Counted from the first letter of the stretch, positions 1-7,815 are shown. The stretch is DNA of 64,000 nucleotides from Bacillus sp. ISL-45 (GCF_018613195.1 NZ_JAGGQQ010000019.1:62001-126000); one strand, 5' to 3'. The notes: generated by a model from the sequence alone, not told the origin. Program-made: numbers and translations.

Positions 1-688
1 ATTATCAGAATCTAAATTAACATTCGTAAGTTCAGCTGGTGTACAGCCCGTGGGCACAATGCCTTTTGACACTGTTCATCCTATAGGAGATTATACATAT
101 CGAAAGGTTCCAACCCATTTAAAACCTGACCAGCTGGAAATTCATCAATTAAAGTACCCCACAATAGGTGCAAATCAGGATATAAATGTGATTTTTCCCA
201 TTGAACGGTTACAGGAATTAGCTGAAGAAGGAGTCATAGGAGGACTCACGGAAAACTTTTTTTCTTTTATTGGATATAATATGGACCCTGAACAACTTGA
301 ACGAAAATTAGCGGAAGATATCGCTGAAGCGGTAGTGAAAGATAATGCGGATATAGCTTTATTAAGCCCTGCGTGACCGATTTGACATCAATCTGTCGCG
401 CTCGTGCAGCGCGCTTTAGAACGAAGGGGAATTCCAACTGTTTCACTATCTGTAGCCCTGGATATAACAGAGCATGCTAAGCCCCCAAGAGCAGTGTTTT
501 TACCTTTCATGATGGGACACCATTTTGGAGTGCCATATCACAAAGAACTTCAGCGAAAAATTATTATTGAGTCTCTAGAACATTTAGTGCAGGCAAAGAA
601 AAGTGGAGAGATTAAATTTCCTCCTTTTACCTGGGCAGAAGCAAGAAAAGAAGGTATTAAAATTAAGAAATCAATGGGATTAAAATAA
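1..688 (+). CDS. GrdB/PrdB-like selenoprotein B family protein with U-x-x-U motif (5' partial)
   Basis: The reading frame is open from base 2 to 688 apart from two TGA codons at 374-376 and 383-385; no TAA or TAG interrupts it. The protein before the first TGA (SSAGVQP..., a PIGDYTYR segment) and after it (HQSVALVQRALERRGIPT, FMMGHHFGVPYH) is continuous and resembles the glycine/sarcosine/betaine/D-proline reductase selenoprotein B family. The two TGAs give A-U-P-I-U-H, a U-x-x-U redox motif. A GC-rich hairpin follows immediately, as expected for a bacterial SECIS. Family knowledge: GrdB and PrdB are selenoenzyme subunits that reduce substrate C-N bonds. Here no partner reductase subunits are visible, so the substrate is unknown and may not be glycine or proline. 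The N terminus lies outside the window. A naive caller would split this gene into two ORFs. A two-stop pseudogene is possible but less likely given the motif and hairpin. Confidence 0.85.
374..413 (+). promoter_or_regulatory. Bacterial SECIS-like hairpin serving two UGA codons
   Basis: A perfect 6-bp stem CGCGCT (397-402) / AGCGCG (408-413) closes the 5-nt loop CGTGC. The stem begins 11 nt after the second TGA. The first loop G (404) is 18 nt from the second TGA and 27 nt from the first, both inside the spacing known to work for bacterial SECIS elements. It is the most GC-rich segment of the gene. One hairpin would have to serve both UGAs. Its role is inferred. Confidence 0.7.
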
Positions 689-699
689 ATAAACTGTTC

Positions 700-744
700 C
701 CTGTGCAGCAGGCTTTTTAAATAAGTCAACTGCGCAGGTTTTTT
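700..744 (+). terminator. Rho-independent terminator after the selenoprotein gene
   Basis: CCTGTGCAG (700-708) pairs with CTGCGCAGG (730-738, one G-U pair) and is followed by six T's. The remaining bases up to 972 show no convincing gene. Confidence 0.7.
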
Positions 745-972
745 AATTTACTATAACTTACAATATGAAAAGATAACCCATGATGATTAAGAGGCTCTCC
801 AGACGCCGGCACTTGTAAAAACTAATGGAAGTATACTTAACAAAAAAATCAGTAACCAAATATGGATAATGGTTTTTCCTAGAAGGTAAATTCAAGCTTT
901 CAACAATGAGGTTTAGCAGGCTGCAGTACCGATGTGAAGTAACAAAAAAACCGCCCAATGGCGGCCTTTCCT

Positions 973-1848
973 CTAATTATCTAATCTGCTTAAGTCATAA
1001 TATTGAACGGACTTCCCATCCCGGTCGAATTGGATGGTCAGCTTGTTCTTGTTAAATTGGTAGATGAATTGTGCGCAAGCCGCGCTTTCGTAGCAAGTGA
1101 CGTTATGCACTTGGCTTGGATAGCCGTACTCATTAATTACTTGACTCTTCTGGGTCGGAAGGGTACTGAGTTTTAAAAATTCTGGGTAAACTTGCAGCCC
1201 GAATACAGAACCATTCTCCATGTTGAACTTCACGCGTACTCCGGCACCTTCACCAGTGTAATACAACGATCTGATATTCAACTGGTCCTCTATTTTAGCT
1301 GGCTTCCCGAATTGCTGCAAAAGCTGGCTGTAGTTGGAACCAATGTAAACACCATGAACTTGAAGGCTCTTATTCGTGTCGATGTAGGCATCTTTAATAC
1401 CGGTTTTACGTAACAGCTCTTTTTGCTTCTCAGCATTTGCTTTTTCCGAAAAAACTCCAGCCTGAATGCGGTAAAAGGTTTTATCGTTAATGGTCTTTGT
1501 AATGACTGTTGCTTCAATTCCTTTCTTTTTAAGATAAGCGATCTGCTTTGTTGCATTGACTTTCTTGGTAAAAGAACCACCCACAACAGCATACATTAGC
1601 TCCGATTCGGTAAAGCTAGGGAGCAGCAATTTTTGGCCAATATAAATCGTATTGTTCTTCAAGCCGTTGAAACCCTTTAACTCCTCGACAGTCAGGTTGT
1701 ATTTCTTAGAAAGGCTGTATAACGTATCGCCTTTTTTAACAGTGACTGCATGATCATCTGCATAGCCAGAACCGTTGGTAAAAAAGAGTAAGGAACCGAT
1801 CAACAAAAGACTCAAACCGAATTGCATAAAACGTTTTATTTTCTTCAT
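973..1848 (-). CDS. Secreted LysM and SPOR domain cell-wall protein
   Basis: This 291-residue protein has a signal peptide (MKKIKRFMQF plus a hydrophobic stretch, cleavage near GYA-DD at residue 30). A LysM domain follows at about 34-77 (VKKGDTLYSLSKKYNLTVEEL, 'NGLKNNTIYIGQKLLLP'). A SPOR-like repeat spans about 84-155 (AVVGGSFTKK... YRIQAGVFSEKANAEKQKE). The C-terminal ~130 residues form an unrecognised domain with a Cys pair (CYESAAC). LysM binds peptidoglycan GlcNAc and SPOR binds denuded glycan, so a wall-associated role at the septum or during sporulation is likely. No hydrolase catalytic domain is seen. It is divergent from spx. The start has a good upstream GAGGTGATAAAAA. Confidence 0.85.
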   Translation of the reverse strand: MKKIKRFMQFGLSLLLIGSLLFFTNGSGYADDHAVTVKKGDTLYSLSKKYNLTVEELKGFNGLKNNTIYIGQKLLLPSFTESELMYAVVGGSFTKKVNATKQIAYLKKKGIEATVITKTINDKTFYRIQAGVFSEKANAEKQKELLRKTGIKDAYIDTNKSLQVHGVYIGSNYSQLLQQFGKPAKIEDQLNIRSLYYTGEGAGVRVKFNMENGSVFGLQVYPEFLKLSTLPTQKSQVINEYGYPSQVHNVTCYESAACAQFIYQFNKNKLTIQFDRDGKSVQYYDLSRLDN

Positions 1849-1963
1849 TTTTTATCACCTCAAATAGTTTGACGAGTGGATTCCGACAGAGTTTCGAACG
1901 AATAAGCCTATTTTTAATGAGATAAAAAATTGTGTCATAATGGGAGGGGGAAAGAAACGACTA

Positions 1964-1992
1964 TTGACTTTTTTAACTGTAAAGTTTAATAT
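1964..1992 (+). promoter_or_regulatory. SigA-type promoter of spx
   Basis: TTGACT (1964-1969) and TAATAT (1987-1992) are separated by 17 nt. The inverted repeat at 1976-1998 overlaps the spacer and the -10, so a bound regulator would block RNA polymerase. Confidence 0.7.
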
Positions 1993-1998
1993 TACAGT
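1976..1998. promoter_or_regulatory. Inverted-repeat operator 1 (ACTGTAA-N9-TTACAGT), overlapping the spx -10
   Basis: ACTGTAA (1976-1982) and TTACAGT (1992-1998) form a perfect dyad with a 9-nt spacer. The same arms and spacer recur at 2039-2061 and 3007-3029. The best candidate binder is the Rrf2 protein encoded downstream of spx. In Bacillus anthracis an Rrf2 protein (SaiR) represses spxA2, which fits. Confidence 0.65.
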
Positions 1999-2038
1999 AT
2001 CGCTATTTTAGATAAAAAAGAGAACCTATTGCAGTTTA

Positions 2039-2061
2039 TCTGTAATTTTTATTTTTACAGT
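2039..2061. promoter_or_regulatory. Inverted-repeat operator 2 (TCTGTAA-N9-TTACAGT) in the spx leader
   Basis: TCTGTAA (2039-2045) and TTACAGT (2055-2061) repeat the first site with the same 9-nt spacer, just upstream of the spx ribosome binding site (AAGGAG, 2068-2073). Confidence 0.6.
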
Positions 2062-2082
2062 TGAACGAAGGAGCTGTGGATT

Positions 2083-2478
2083 ATGGTAACTTTATATATC
2101 ACATCAAGCTGTGCTTCCTGCCGGAAAGCAAAAGCATGGCTGCAGGAACATCAGATTGAATATACTGAAAGAAATATCGTGTCAGAGCCGCTCACCGTTG
2201 ATGAAATCAAATCCATTCTTCGGCTGACTGAGGATGGAACGGAAGACATTATCTCGACAAACTCAAAAACCTATAAGCAGCTGGATATGGATATTGACTC
2301 TCTTCCGCTGAATCAGTTATACGATTTAATCATCAAAAATCCGCAAATGCTGCGCCGTCCGATTATCCAGGACCATAAGCGATTGCAGGTTGGGTATAAT
2401 GAGGAAGAAATTCGCAGTTTCTTGCCACGCAAGCTGCGTACATTCCCCAGCTTTGAGTGGGAAAACATCGCGAATTAG
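2083..2478 (+). CDS. spx: Spx/ArsC-family redox-responsive RNA polymerase-binding regulator
   Basis: The protein has 131 residues, the normal Spx length, and starts [13 protein letters not shown] with the C10-x-x-C13 thiol/disulfide switch. Typical Spx blocks are present: [18 protein letters not shown]-like 'MLRRPIIQD', '[19 protein letters not shown]'. Spx binds the alpha C-terminal domain of RNA polymerase and activates disulfide-stress genes such as trxA and trxB. It begins with AAGGAG 10 nt before ATG. It is followed by an Rrf2 regulator and has two inverted repeats in its promoter/leader, a layout matching spxA2-saiR of B. anthracis rather than the ancestral spx locus. It could therefore be an additional spx paralogue; other spx copies cannot be seen here. 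Confidence 0.93.
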   Translation: MVTLYITSSCASCRKAKAWLQEHQIEYTERNIVSEPLTVDEIKSILRLTEDGTEDIISTNSKTYKQLDMDIDSLPLNQLYDLIIKNPQMLRRPIIQDHKRLQVGYNEEEIRSFLPRKLRTFPSFEWENIAN

Positions 2479-2556
2479 TTCTTTAATACTTTTTGCTTGG
2501 AATTTATCTGGATGAAATGTAGAATGTAGCATAACAAATCTGTTAGGAGGCAGGCA

Positions 2557-2979
2557 ATGAACAGCGATTTTACTCTTGCCATTCACAGTTTAACCTTACT
2601 TGCTCTGCAGCCGGACAGAATGTCGACAAGCGAAGCGATCTCGGAGAGTGCAGGGGTTCATCCTGTACGGATCCGCAAAGTGCTGGGCCTGTTAAAAAAA
2701 CATGGATTTATCAAATCAAAAGAGGGAACTGGCGGCGGATTCATTTTTGCACTGGATTTAAATGAGGTGAACCTCTGGGATATCTATAAATTGACCTCCG
2801 AAGGGGCACTGCAGCCTAAGTGTCCGGACTCTAATGAAAAATGTGTTGTCGGGGCGAATATGCACAAAGTGCTGTTTGCTATTTTCCTGGGTGCTGAAGA
2901 ACATTTGGGAGAATATTTGAAGCAGTATTCCATAAAGGAAATAGTCGACCTGGTCAAAGAAACGAACTGTTGTGACTAA
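2557..2979 (+). CDS. Rrf2-family transcriptional regulator (SaiR-like)
   Basis: The 140-residue protein has the Rrf2 layout: an N-terminal winged helix (FTLAIHSLTLLALQPDRMST, 'VHPVRIRKVLGLLKKHGFIKS', wing EGTGGGF) and a C-terminal dimer helix. Cysteines occur at about residues 89, 96, 138 and 139 (CPDSNEKCVVG and the terminal NCCD), spaced unlike the Fe-S Rrf2 proteins IscR/NsrR. Thiol-based redox sensing is inferred. It lies 78 nt downstream of spx with no terminator between them, so the two are probably co-transcribed. AGGAGGC precedes the ATG. It most likely binds the repeated TGTAA-N9-TTACA dyads nearby and autoregulates spx. Confidence 0.85.
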   Translation: MNSDFTLAIHSLTLLALQPDRMSTSEAISESAGVHPVRIRKVLGLLKKHGFIKSKEGTGGGFIFALDLNEVNLWDIYKLTSEGALQPKCPDSNEKCVVGANMHKVLFAIFLGAEEHLGEYLKQYSIKEIVDLVKETNCCD

Positions 2980-3006
2980 GGAGCACGCTGGCCTTCTTAG
3001 CTGGTA

Positions 3007-3029
3007 AATGTAATGAAAAATATTACAGA
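3007..3029. promoter_or_regulatory. Inverted-repeat operator 3 (TGTAA-N9-TTACA) before the IDEAL gene
   Basis: TGTAA (3009-3013) and TTACA (3023-3027) keep the 9-nt spacer of the two spx sites, placing the next gene in the same predicted regulon. Confidence 0.6.
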
Positions 3030-3052
3030 TTCTATTAAATGAGGTGACATAT

Positions 3053-3385
3053 ATGTTTTCCAATAATGACACGATTTTAAGAGTAGGCGATTGGATCAAG
3101 GGGAAATCCAGGGATGGAGAATTATTCATCGGATATATAGAGTCACTTGATATTTTGGATGATAAAGTAAATGCAACAATCACATCAAGTGATGATGAAT
3201 CAATGATAGGCAAGACGATTCCAATGGCCACAAACGGAGTAAAAAAATTGCCCGACCCGAAGGTGAAAAACAAAGAACAAATTCAATATCTCATTGATCT
3301 GGCCCTTGCCACTGGCGATGAAGAATGGTTCTTGGAGCTTTCCGAGAAGCTGAACTCGATGAGAGAGCTTGTTAAAGGTGTGTAA
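3053..3385 (+). CDS. IDEAL-domain small protein
   Basis: The ATG at 3053 is preferred over the GTG at 3044 because GAGGTGA (3041-3047) sits 5 nt before it. The 110-residue product has an N-terminal beta-rich part (DWIKGKSRDGELFIGYIESL) and a C-terminal helical pair 'QYLIDLALATGDEEWF' + LELSEKLN. The latter matches the IDEAL domain, a short helical domain found in several Bacillus proteins including regulators. No enzyme motif is seen. Its own copy of the spx-type operator suggests a role linked to thiol or Spx-related stress; this is inference. A strong bidirectional terminator follows. Confidence 0.75.
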   Translation: MFSNNDTILRVGDWIKGKSRDGELFIGYIESLDILDDKVNATITSSDDESMIGKTIPMATNGVKKLPDPKVKNKEQIQYLIDLALATGDEEWFLELSEKLNSMRELVKGV

Positions 3386-3390
3386 AGATG

Positions 3391-3427
3391 AAGACGGTCC
3401 TTCCTTTAGGAGGGACCGTCTCTTTTT
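3391..3427. terminator. Bidirectional terminator between the IDEAL gene and L,D-transpeptidase
   Basis: AGACGGTCC (3392-3400) pairs perfectly with GGACCGTCT (3413-3421), followed by CTTTTT. It can stop both convergent genes. Confidence 0.9.
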
Positions 3428-3436
3428 ATACTGATG

Positions 3437-4186
3437 CTACTTTATTCCGAGTGCCTTTTTGGTGGCTGGCCCTGCGATTCCATCCACCGTGAGCTTATTC
3501 GCTTTTTGGAAATTCTTTACGGCTGCTTCCGTAGCTGGACCGAATACTCCGTCGACTCCTTTAGTACTGTATCCTCTGTTTGTCAGCGCCTGCTGCAGCT
3601 GCTTCACTTCTGGACCTCGCATCCCTTTTTTAAGGACAGTGCTTGTTGGTACGGCTGACACTGGTACGGAAGCCTGACCGGTAACTTTATAACCATTAGC
3701 GGACGCAATCGCATTGAAGGATTTTTTGGATGATGTGATGACAACCGGGGTGTCTACCTTAACCTGGTCATAAAGCCATTGCACTTCGTTGTCGTACATC
3801 CTGATGCAGCCGGCACTGACGTATCCGCCGATTGATTTAGGGTTGTTATTGCCGTGGATCGCATACGTTGTTCCCCATGTTCCTCTAGCATTTATCCCCA
3901 ACCATCTGTCGCCAAGCGGATTTCTTGGGTCCCCGCCAGGGATCTTTCCACTGTAATATGGGCGATTCTTGATTTTGTTAACGATCTTGAACTTGCCCTC
4001 AGGCGTATAGGATGCTTTCCTGCCGGTTCCCACCTTAAACGTTTTTACCAGTTTATTATTTTTATAATAAGCCAGTTGATTGATAGACTTGTTTATGATA
4101 ATCAAATCCCCGCCGGCAGCCTCTGCAGGTGCCTCAAAGAACACCATAGATACAAGAAGCATCAATGATACCAGCCACTTTTTCAT
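3437..4186 (-). CDS. Secreted L,D-transpeptidase (YkuD family) with peptidoglycan-binding domain
   Basis: The internal ATG at 4186 is chosen because GGGGGATGGGGA lies just upstream; a longer reading begins at 4219. The 249-residue protein has a signal peptide (about 1-24), a YkuD catalytic domain (about 27-152) with 'AIHGNNNPKSIGGYVSAGC' holding H111 and the nucleophile C127, then a linker and a PG_binding_1 domain (about 185-246, LKKGMRGPEVKQLQQAL). It would form or remodel 3-3 crosslinks in the wall or spore cortex outside the membrane. It is monocistronic and convergent with the IDEAL gene. Confidence 0.92.
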   Translation of the reverse strand: MKKWLVSLMLLVSMVFFEAPAEAAGGDLIIINKSINQLAYYKNNKLVKTFKVGTGRKASYTPEGKFKIVNKIKNRPYYSGKIPGGDPRNPLGDRWLGINARGTWGTTYAIHGNNNPKSIGGYVSAGCIRMYDNEVQWLYDQVKVDTPVVITSSKKSFNAIASANGYKVTGQASVPVSAVPTSTVLKKGMRGPEVKQLQQALTNRGYSTKGVDGVFGPATEAAVKNFQKANKLTVDGIAGPATKKALGIK

Positions 4187-4438
4187 TCCCCATCCCCCTT
4201 TTTTCATTTGTAGGCCCATTTGCCTAACAGTCTATGGCCATGCGGTGTTAGTAAAGGTATTTACATCTTTATAAACGGTTTTTCCTCATAAAAGTTACAT
4301 GTTTTACCGTTATGTGGAATTTATTTGTTTCTTGTTTTTATGACATATGTAACACATTTTGTCGTTTTATGAAGGATTTTTTAAAAATAGCGGTTCAATT
4401 TCGAAAAATCTTCCCATAATGGGAAAGAAGGAGTGGGA

Positions 4439-5134
4439 GTGTTGAATCATTACTTATCAATCGCAGTAGAATTAACGAGCGGGTTTGTCTTTTTATTTAT
4501 CATGACAAAATTGCAGGGGAAGACGCAGTTCTCTCAAATCACACCGTTTGATTTTATTTCTGCTATTATCCTGGGTGAACTGGTAGGAAATGCAATTTAT
4601 GACCACGAAGTGAAAATAGGCGAAATTGCCTTTGCTGTTGCATTGTGGGGAGTGCTAGTTTATGTAACAGAGACTGTTACGCAAAAATTTCTCTATTCGC
4701 GGAAATTACTTGAGGGCGAGCCGAACATTGTGGTCCGCAAGGGAAAGATTAAATTCGAGGCCTTGAAAAAAGCAAAGCTGGATATCAATCAACTGCAAAG
4801 TCTTGTCAGACAGCAAGGTTATTTTTCACTTCGCGAAGTGGAATATGCCATCATCGAAACGAACGGAATGGTCAGTGTCCTCCCCAAAGCGGATTATGAC
4901 ACGCCTAAAAATAGCGATATGAAAATCAAAGCAGACGATCCAAGCCTGCCAGTCAACATGATCCTTGATGGAGAAGTGGTTAGAGAAAATCTTAAAGAAG
5001 CCGGTGTCGATGAGCAATGGCTGAAAAATGAGTTAGAGAAACAGAAAATCCATCAAGTTGAAGATGTGCTATTTGCCGAATGGATGCAGAATGAGCCACT
5101 TTATGTTTTGAAATATGAGAAGAAGGCGAATTGA
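4439..5134 (+). CDS. YetF/DUF421-family membrane protein
   Basis: Three transmembrane helices occupy the first ~85 residues, followed by the soluble DUF421 domain with the hallmark 'PNIVVRKGKIKFEALKKAKL' and LREVEYAIIETNGMVSVLP. YetF-type proteins are inner-membrane proteins of spore-formers. The GTG at 4439 is preferred to that at 4433 because AAGAAGGA then stands 6 nt upstream. The length (about 231) is normal for the family. It is a single gene closed by a strong terminator. Confidence 0.85.
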   Translation: MLNHYLSIAVELTSGFVFLFIMTKLQGKTQFSQITPFDFISAIILGELVGNAIYDHEVKIGEIAFAVALWGVLVYVTETVTQKFLYSRKLLEGEPNIVVRKGKIKFEALKKAKLDINQLQSLVRQQGYFSLREVEYAIIETNGMVSVLPKADYDTPKNSDMKIKADDPSLPVNMILDGEVVRENLKEAGVDEQWLKNELEKQKIHQVEDVLFAEWMQNEPLYVLKYEKKAN

Positions 5135-5137
5135 GCT

Positions 5138-5172
5138 AGGCTGAGTCAGGTGCTTGCTGACTCAGCCTTTTG
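5138..5172 (+). terminator. Terminator of the yetF-like gene
   Basis: AGGCTGAGTCAG (5138-5149) and CTGACTCAGCCT (5157-5168) form a perfect 12-bp stem with a 7-nt loop, followed by TTTT. Confidence 0.85.
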
Positions 5173-5241
5173 GTATGCGCTATTTTGAAGTTTTGCTTCT
5201 TTAATTATTGACCTGAATTGGTTTAAGTTGAATTAAATTTT

Positions 5242-5385
5242 ATTCAACCGGGAATATAATTGGTTCATCCAGGAATATATCATGTTCAACCGGGGCAAAG
5301 TTGGCCTAACACTTAAATAAATCTGGCCACCCGTTAAATTAATCATGCCAACCCTATAAATAACGCTGCCAATCGTAAAATTTCA
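5242..5385. repeat. Decayed 21-bp tandem repeat array
   Basis: About seven degenerate units of 20-23 bp can be aligned (for example TTCAACCGGGAATATAATTG, 'CCAACCCTATAAATAACGCT', CCAATCGTAAAATTT). They share the CCAACCGTAAATAA core of the near-perfect array at 12911-13187, so this is an older copy of the same repeat. Confidence 0.6.
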
Positions 5386-5406
5386 AAGAATTAAGGGTTG
5401 AAACAC

Positions 5407-5434
5407 AAAAAGCTGAACCAAGGTTCAGCTTTTT
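5407..5434. terminator. GCTGAACC-type hairpin terminator
   Basis: AAAAAGCTGAACC (5407-5419) and GGTTCAGCTTTTT (5422-5434) form a perfect 13-bp stem with a 2-nt loop. It is one of five related hairpins in the window and closes no recognisable gene. Confidence 0.8.
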
Positions 5435-5580
5435 ACTGTTTATGAGCTTATCCATTAAAATAACAGCAGAGTATAAGAAGTATTAAGAAAAAATCGCACA
5501 AACCAGTAATGGTTACAGACACTAATCCTTTTTAGCTGACTTAGTAATATCTGAACTTCTGCCATTTACTTGGATATGGT

Positions 5581-5725
5581 CAGAAAAAACGCCACGCATC
5601 CCCCTGATAGAGGCACGAAAATGGGGGAAATGCAGAAAAAGCGTTATCTATCCGCCCTATGGAGGCGCAAAAATGCGGAAATGCAGAAAAAAGAGTGATC
5701 CATCCGCCTTTTGGAGGCATGAATT
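5581..5725. repeat. Three tandem units of a 51-52-bp repeat with internal dyad
   Basis: Units begin with CAGAAAAA at 5581, 5633 and 5684 (periods 52 and 51). Each carries an imperfect dyad such as CCGCC-CTAT-GGAGGC. The rest of 5135-5911 shows no gene. Confidence 0.75.
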
Positions 5726-5911
5726 GGTTATTAGAGGTTTTAGTGTTGTGCTTATAAACTTAGACTTCACGCAGGCTTACAAATTATGGTTAAATAAAAG
5801 TATTATATTCGCGTTAAGTTTTCTTAGGCAGTATCTTTTAAATCTTGATAGATTGTAAGGAATTCTACGAAACTGACGAAAAGGTGAGTATTAAGGGAGA
5901 AGGAGTTTACG

Positions 5912-6457
5912 ATGACTAAAAGAATTCGTCTTCTTATGATTATAGGTATTGCCTTCCTTGGAGGATATTTTCTAAACATACACTTAAAAGATGATACTAA
6001 AGAAATCAAAAGGATTGTCCATACAATTAATGAACCTTTATTGAGTATGGCACATGTGGAATTTTTGGATAAAAACCATGCCGTTGCCTTTTATGAAACG
6101 GTTCCAACAGGTGAATTATATTTTGGAACAGCTATTTTTAAGAAAGGAATATTGGGATGGGAATCCGTAGGTTCATTTTCCAGTCAGATACCTAAAGACA
6201 AGAAATTAGATTGGGGCTACTCCGGCGTAAAACAAGATGGATTTGGGGATTTTACAGATTTGATTAGAGGTAAGATTTTATCACCTGAGATTGAGAAAGT
6301 AAAAGTTGTTACGAAAGAAGGCAATGAATACGAAGCTAGGATTATTGAATACAACAATAGTGAGCGGTTTTGGTTCTTGATTTCCAAAGGGGAAGAACTG
6401 TTAGGTGCTACCATTCTAGGTATATCTAAGGATGGAAAAATCCTTGAGGAATTATAA
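5912..6457 (+). CDS. Hypothetical membrane-anchored protein
   Basis: The 181-residue product starts MTKRIRLLMIIGIAFLGGYF, a single N-terminal membrane anchor, followed by a beta-rich exported domain (AVAFYETVPTGELYFGTAIF, 'GWESVGSFSS', EYEARIIEYNN). GGAGAAGGAG precedes the ATG. No catalytic motif is visible. The pattern of a charged TM, then 'D...VAFYE...YFGTAIF...GWE.VG' resembles the product at 41284-41805, so the two look like distant paralogues. Function unknown. Confidence 0.7.
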   Translation: MTKRIRLLMIIGIAFLGGYFLNIHLKDDTKEIKRIVHTINEPLLSMAHVEFLDKNHAVAFYETVPTGELYFGTAIFKKGILGWESVGSFSSQIPKDKKLDWGYSGVKQDGFGDFTDLIRGKILSPEIEKVKVVTKEGNEYEARIIEYNNSERFWFLISKGEELLGATILGISKDGKILEEL

Positions 6458-6536
6458 ATTGAAATTATTTTATACCGCATAAGGAAACTAATCCGGAAAA
6501 TTCCATCTGTTTATATATAGCGGGGGAGGAAAAACA

Positions 6537-6956
6537 ATGTACGTTAATAAAGTTGTGTTTGGATTGCTGTTACTGACTTTACTGTTGACGGGCTGCGTAA
6601 GTGAGCCTCGAGAAATTATCAGGGTAGATATGCGAAATAAGGAAAATGATCAATATGAAACTGTAAAAACAATCATGAATTCAGACGAAGTAACGGAAGT
6701 CAAAAACATACTTAATGAAGTTAAGTGGCAGGATGGTAATTGGGCTACTACAAGAGATCCTGCTTATATAATCTATTTTTTCTTGGATCAACACGAAACA
6801 GAAGGAAAACAAGCACCCTCTGCAGTTTACGAACTTTACGTTCAACCTAATGATATGATGGTAGGAATTCTATCCGATAGTGAAAAGTATGCAAAGTTAA
6901 GTGAGGAAGATTCACAAAAGCTGATGTCTATTTTGACTTATGTGGACAATAACTGA
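6537..6956 (+). CDS. Hypothetical lipoprotein
   Basis: A 139-residue protein with a lipoprotein signal (LLLLTLLLTGC, lipidated Cys at about residue 20) and a short extracellular domain with no recognised motif. GGGGGAGG lies 8 nt before the ATG. It stands 79 nt after the previous gene and shares its direction. Its C-terminal half (YELYV..., LSEEDSQKLMSIL) resembles the end of the next lipoprotein (LLWLYP..., LSKKDVQIIVNLI), suggesting an old duplication. Confidence 0.7.
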   Translation: MYVNKVVFGLLLLTLLLTGCVSEPREIIRVDMRNKENDQYETVKTIMNSDEVTEVKNILNEVKWQDGNWATTRDPAYIIYFFLDQHETEGKQAPSAVYELYVQPNDMMVGILSDSEKYAKLSEEDSQKLMSILTYVDNN

Positions 6957-7100
6957 AAGAGTGTGAGTTTTTTAAACTAGCATGCAGGATAGCAATCATC
7001 ATAAGGCAGGTTCTACTCCTTTTTATCCTGCTTGGGATTGTGCGTGCAAGGTTAGAGATATCCAAGCTATGAGATATCGTCTAAATTTATGGGGGATATA

Positions 7101-7577
7101 ATGATAAAGAATAGTGCACTTATAGTATTTGGAATCATCATGATTTTAGCTGCTTGCTCATCCGAAGATAAATCTTTTAATGACAATGAAAATCGCAGGG
7201 AAAAAGAAAGAATTGATGTGACCAAGGATGTTAATATGATATCAATAACCGGGAACGGTTTAGGTTTATTTTCAGAAACTGAGGACCAGCTAAAGGAGGG
7301 AAAAGTAGTATTTAAACAAACTGAAGAAATCGAAGTTATTTTAAAAGCAATAAAGGATGCCTCCGCTCATTCGGGTCCAATGACTGATGAAGGTGAAAAT
7401 TTCCAACTAGTACTTTCCTACAAAGATGATACCACTGACATAATACTCTTATGGCTCTATCCTGACAGAAATTCAGGGAGAATCCAAAGAGAAAATTACA
7501 CTGGACCAATGTACTTACTTAGCAAAAAAGATGTACAAATTATTGTGAACTTGATAGATAAAAAGGTATCGCAATAA
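7101..7577 (+). CDS. Hypothetical lipoprotein, probable paralogue of the preceding one
   Basis: The ATG at 7101 is chosen because GGGGGAT lies 5 nt upstream; reading from 7089 would place the start inside the binding site. The 158-residue protein has a lipobox (MILAAC) and an acidic extracellular domain. A pattern of beta strands followed by a C-terminal LSKKDVQIIVNLI helix parallels the lipoprotein at 6537. Function unknown. No terminator is seen immediately after it; 7578-7815 holds nothing recognisable. Confidence 0.7.
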   Translation: MIKNSALIVFGIIMILAACSSEDKSFNDNENRREKERIDVTKDVNMISITGNGLGLFSETEDQLKEGKVVFKQTEEIEVILKAIKDASAHSGPMTDEGENFQLVLSYKDDTTDIILLWLYPDRNSGRIQRENYTGPMYLLSKKDVQIIVNLIDKKVSQ

Positions 7578-7815
7578 TCTAAATGAGCAACAAAAATACC
7601 TCATCCAATTTCATATGTAAGCCATTAAGGTAATTTAAAATGGGAATCAAATAATGAAACGTTATTAAATAATAAAAAAGTGGCTAGTGTATGTGGAGTT
7701 ATTTTATATGCTAGATTTTTCATGATCAACCAATCTTGTGAAGAAATAAACTTAAAGTAAATGGGTGCTTATGTAGGAAAAGCCTTTTTTAAAAGCGAAA
7801 AAATAAGATGTACAA

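Noticed and set aside
1-688. Two separate genes at 50-376 and 404-688
   Set aside because: Same frame, continuous homology, and the second 'start' is an internal GTG; the only breaks are two TGA codons.
758-958. 66-codon minus-strand frame
   Set aside because: No binding site, no family resemblance, and flanked by terminators.
2758-3273. Minus-strand open frame of 171 codons
   Set aside because: Antisense to the Rrf2 and IDEAL genes, which have clear domains and binding sites.
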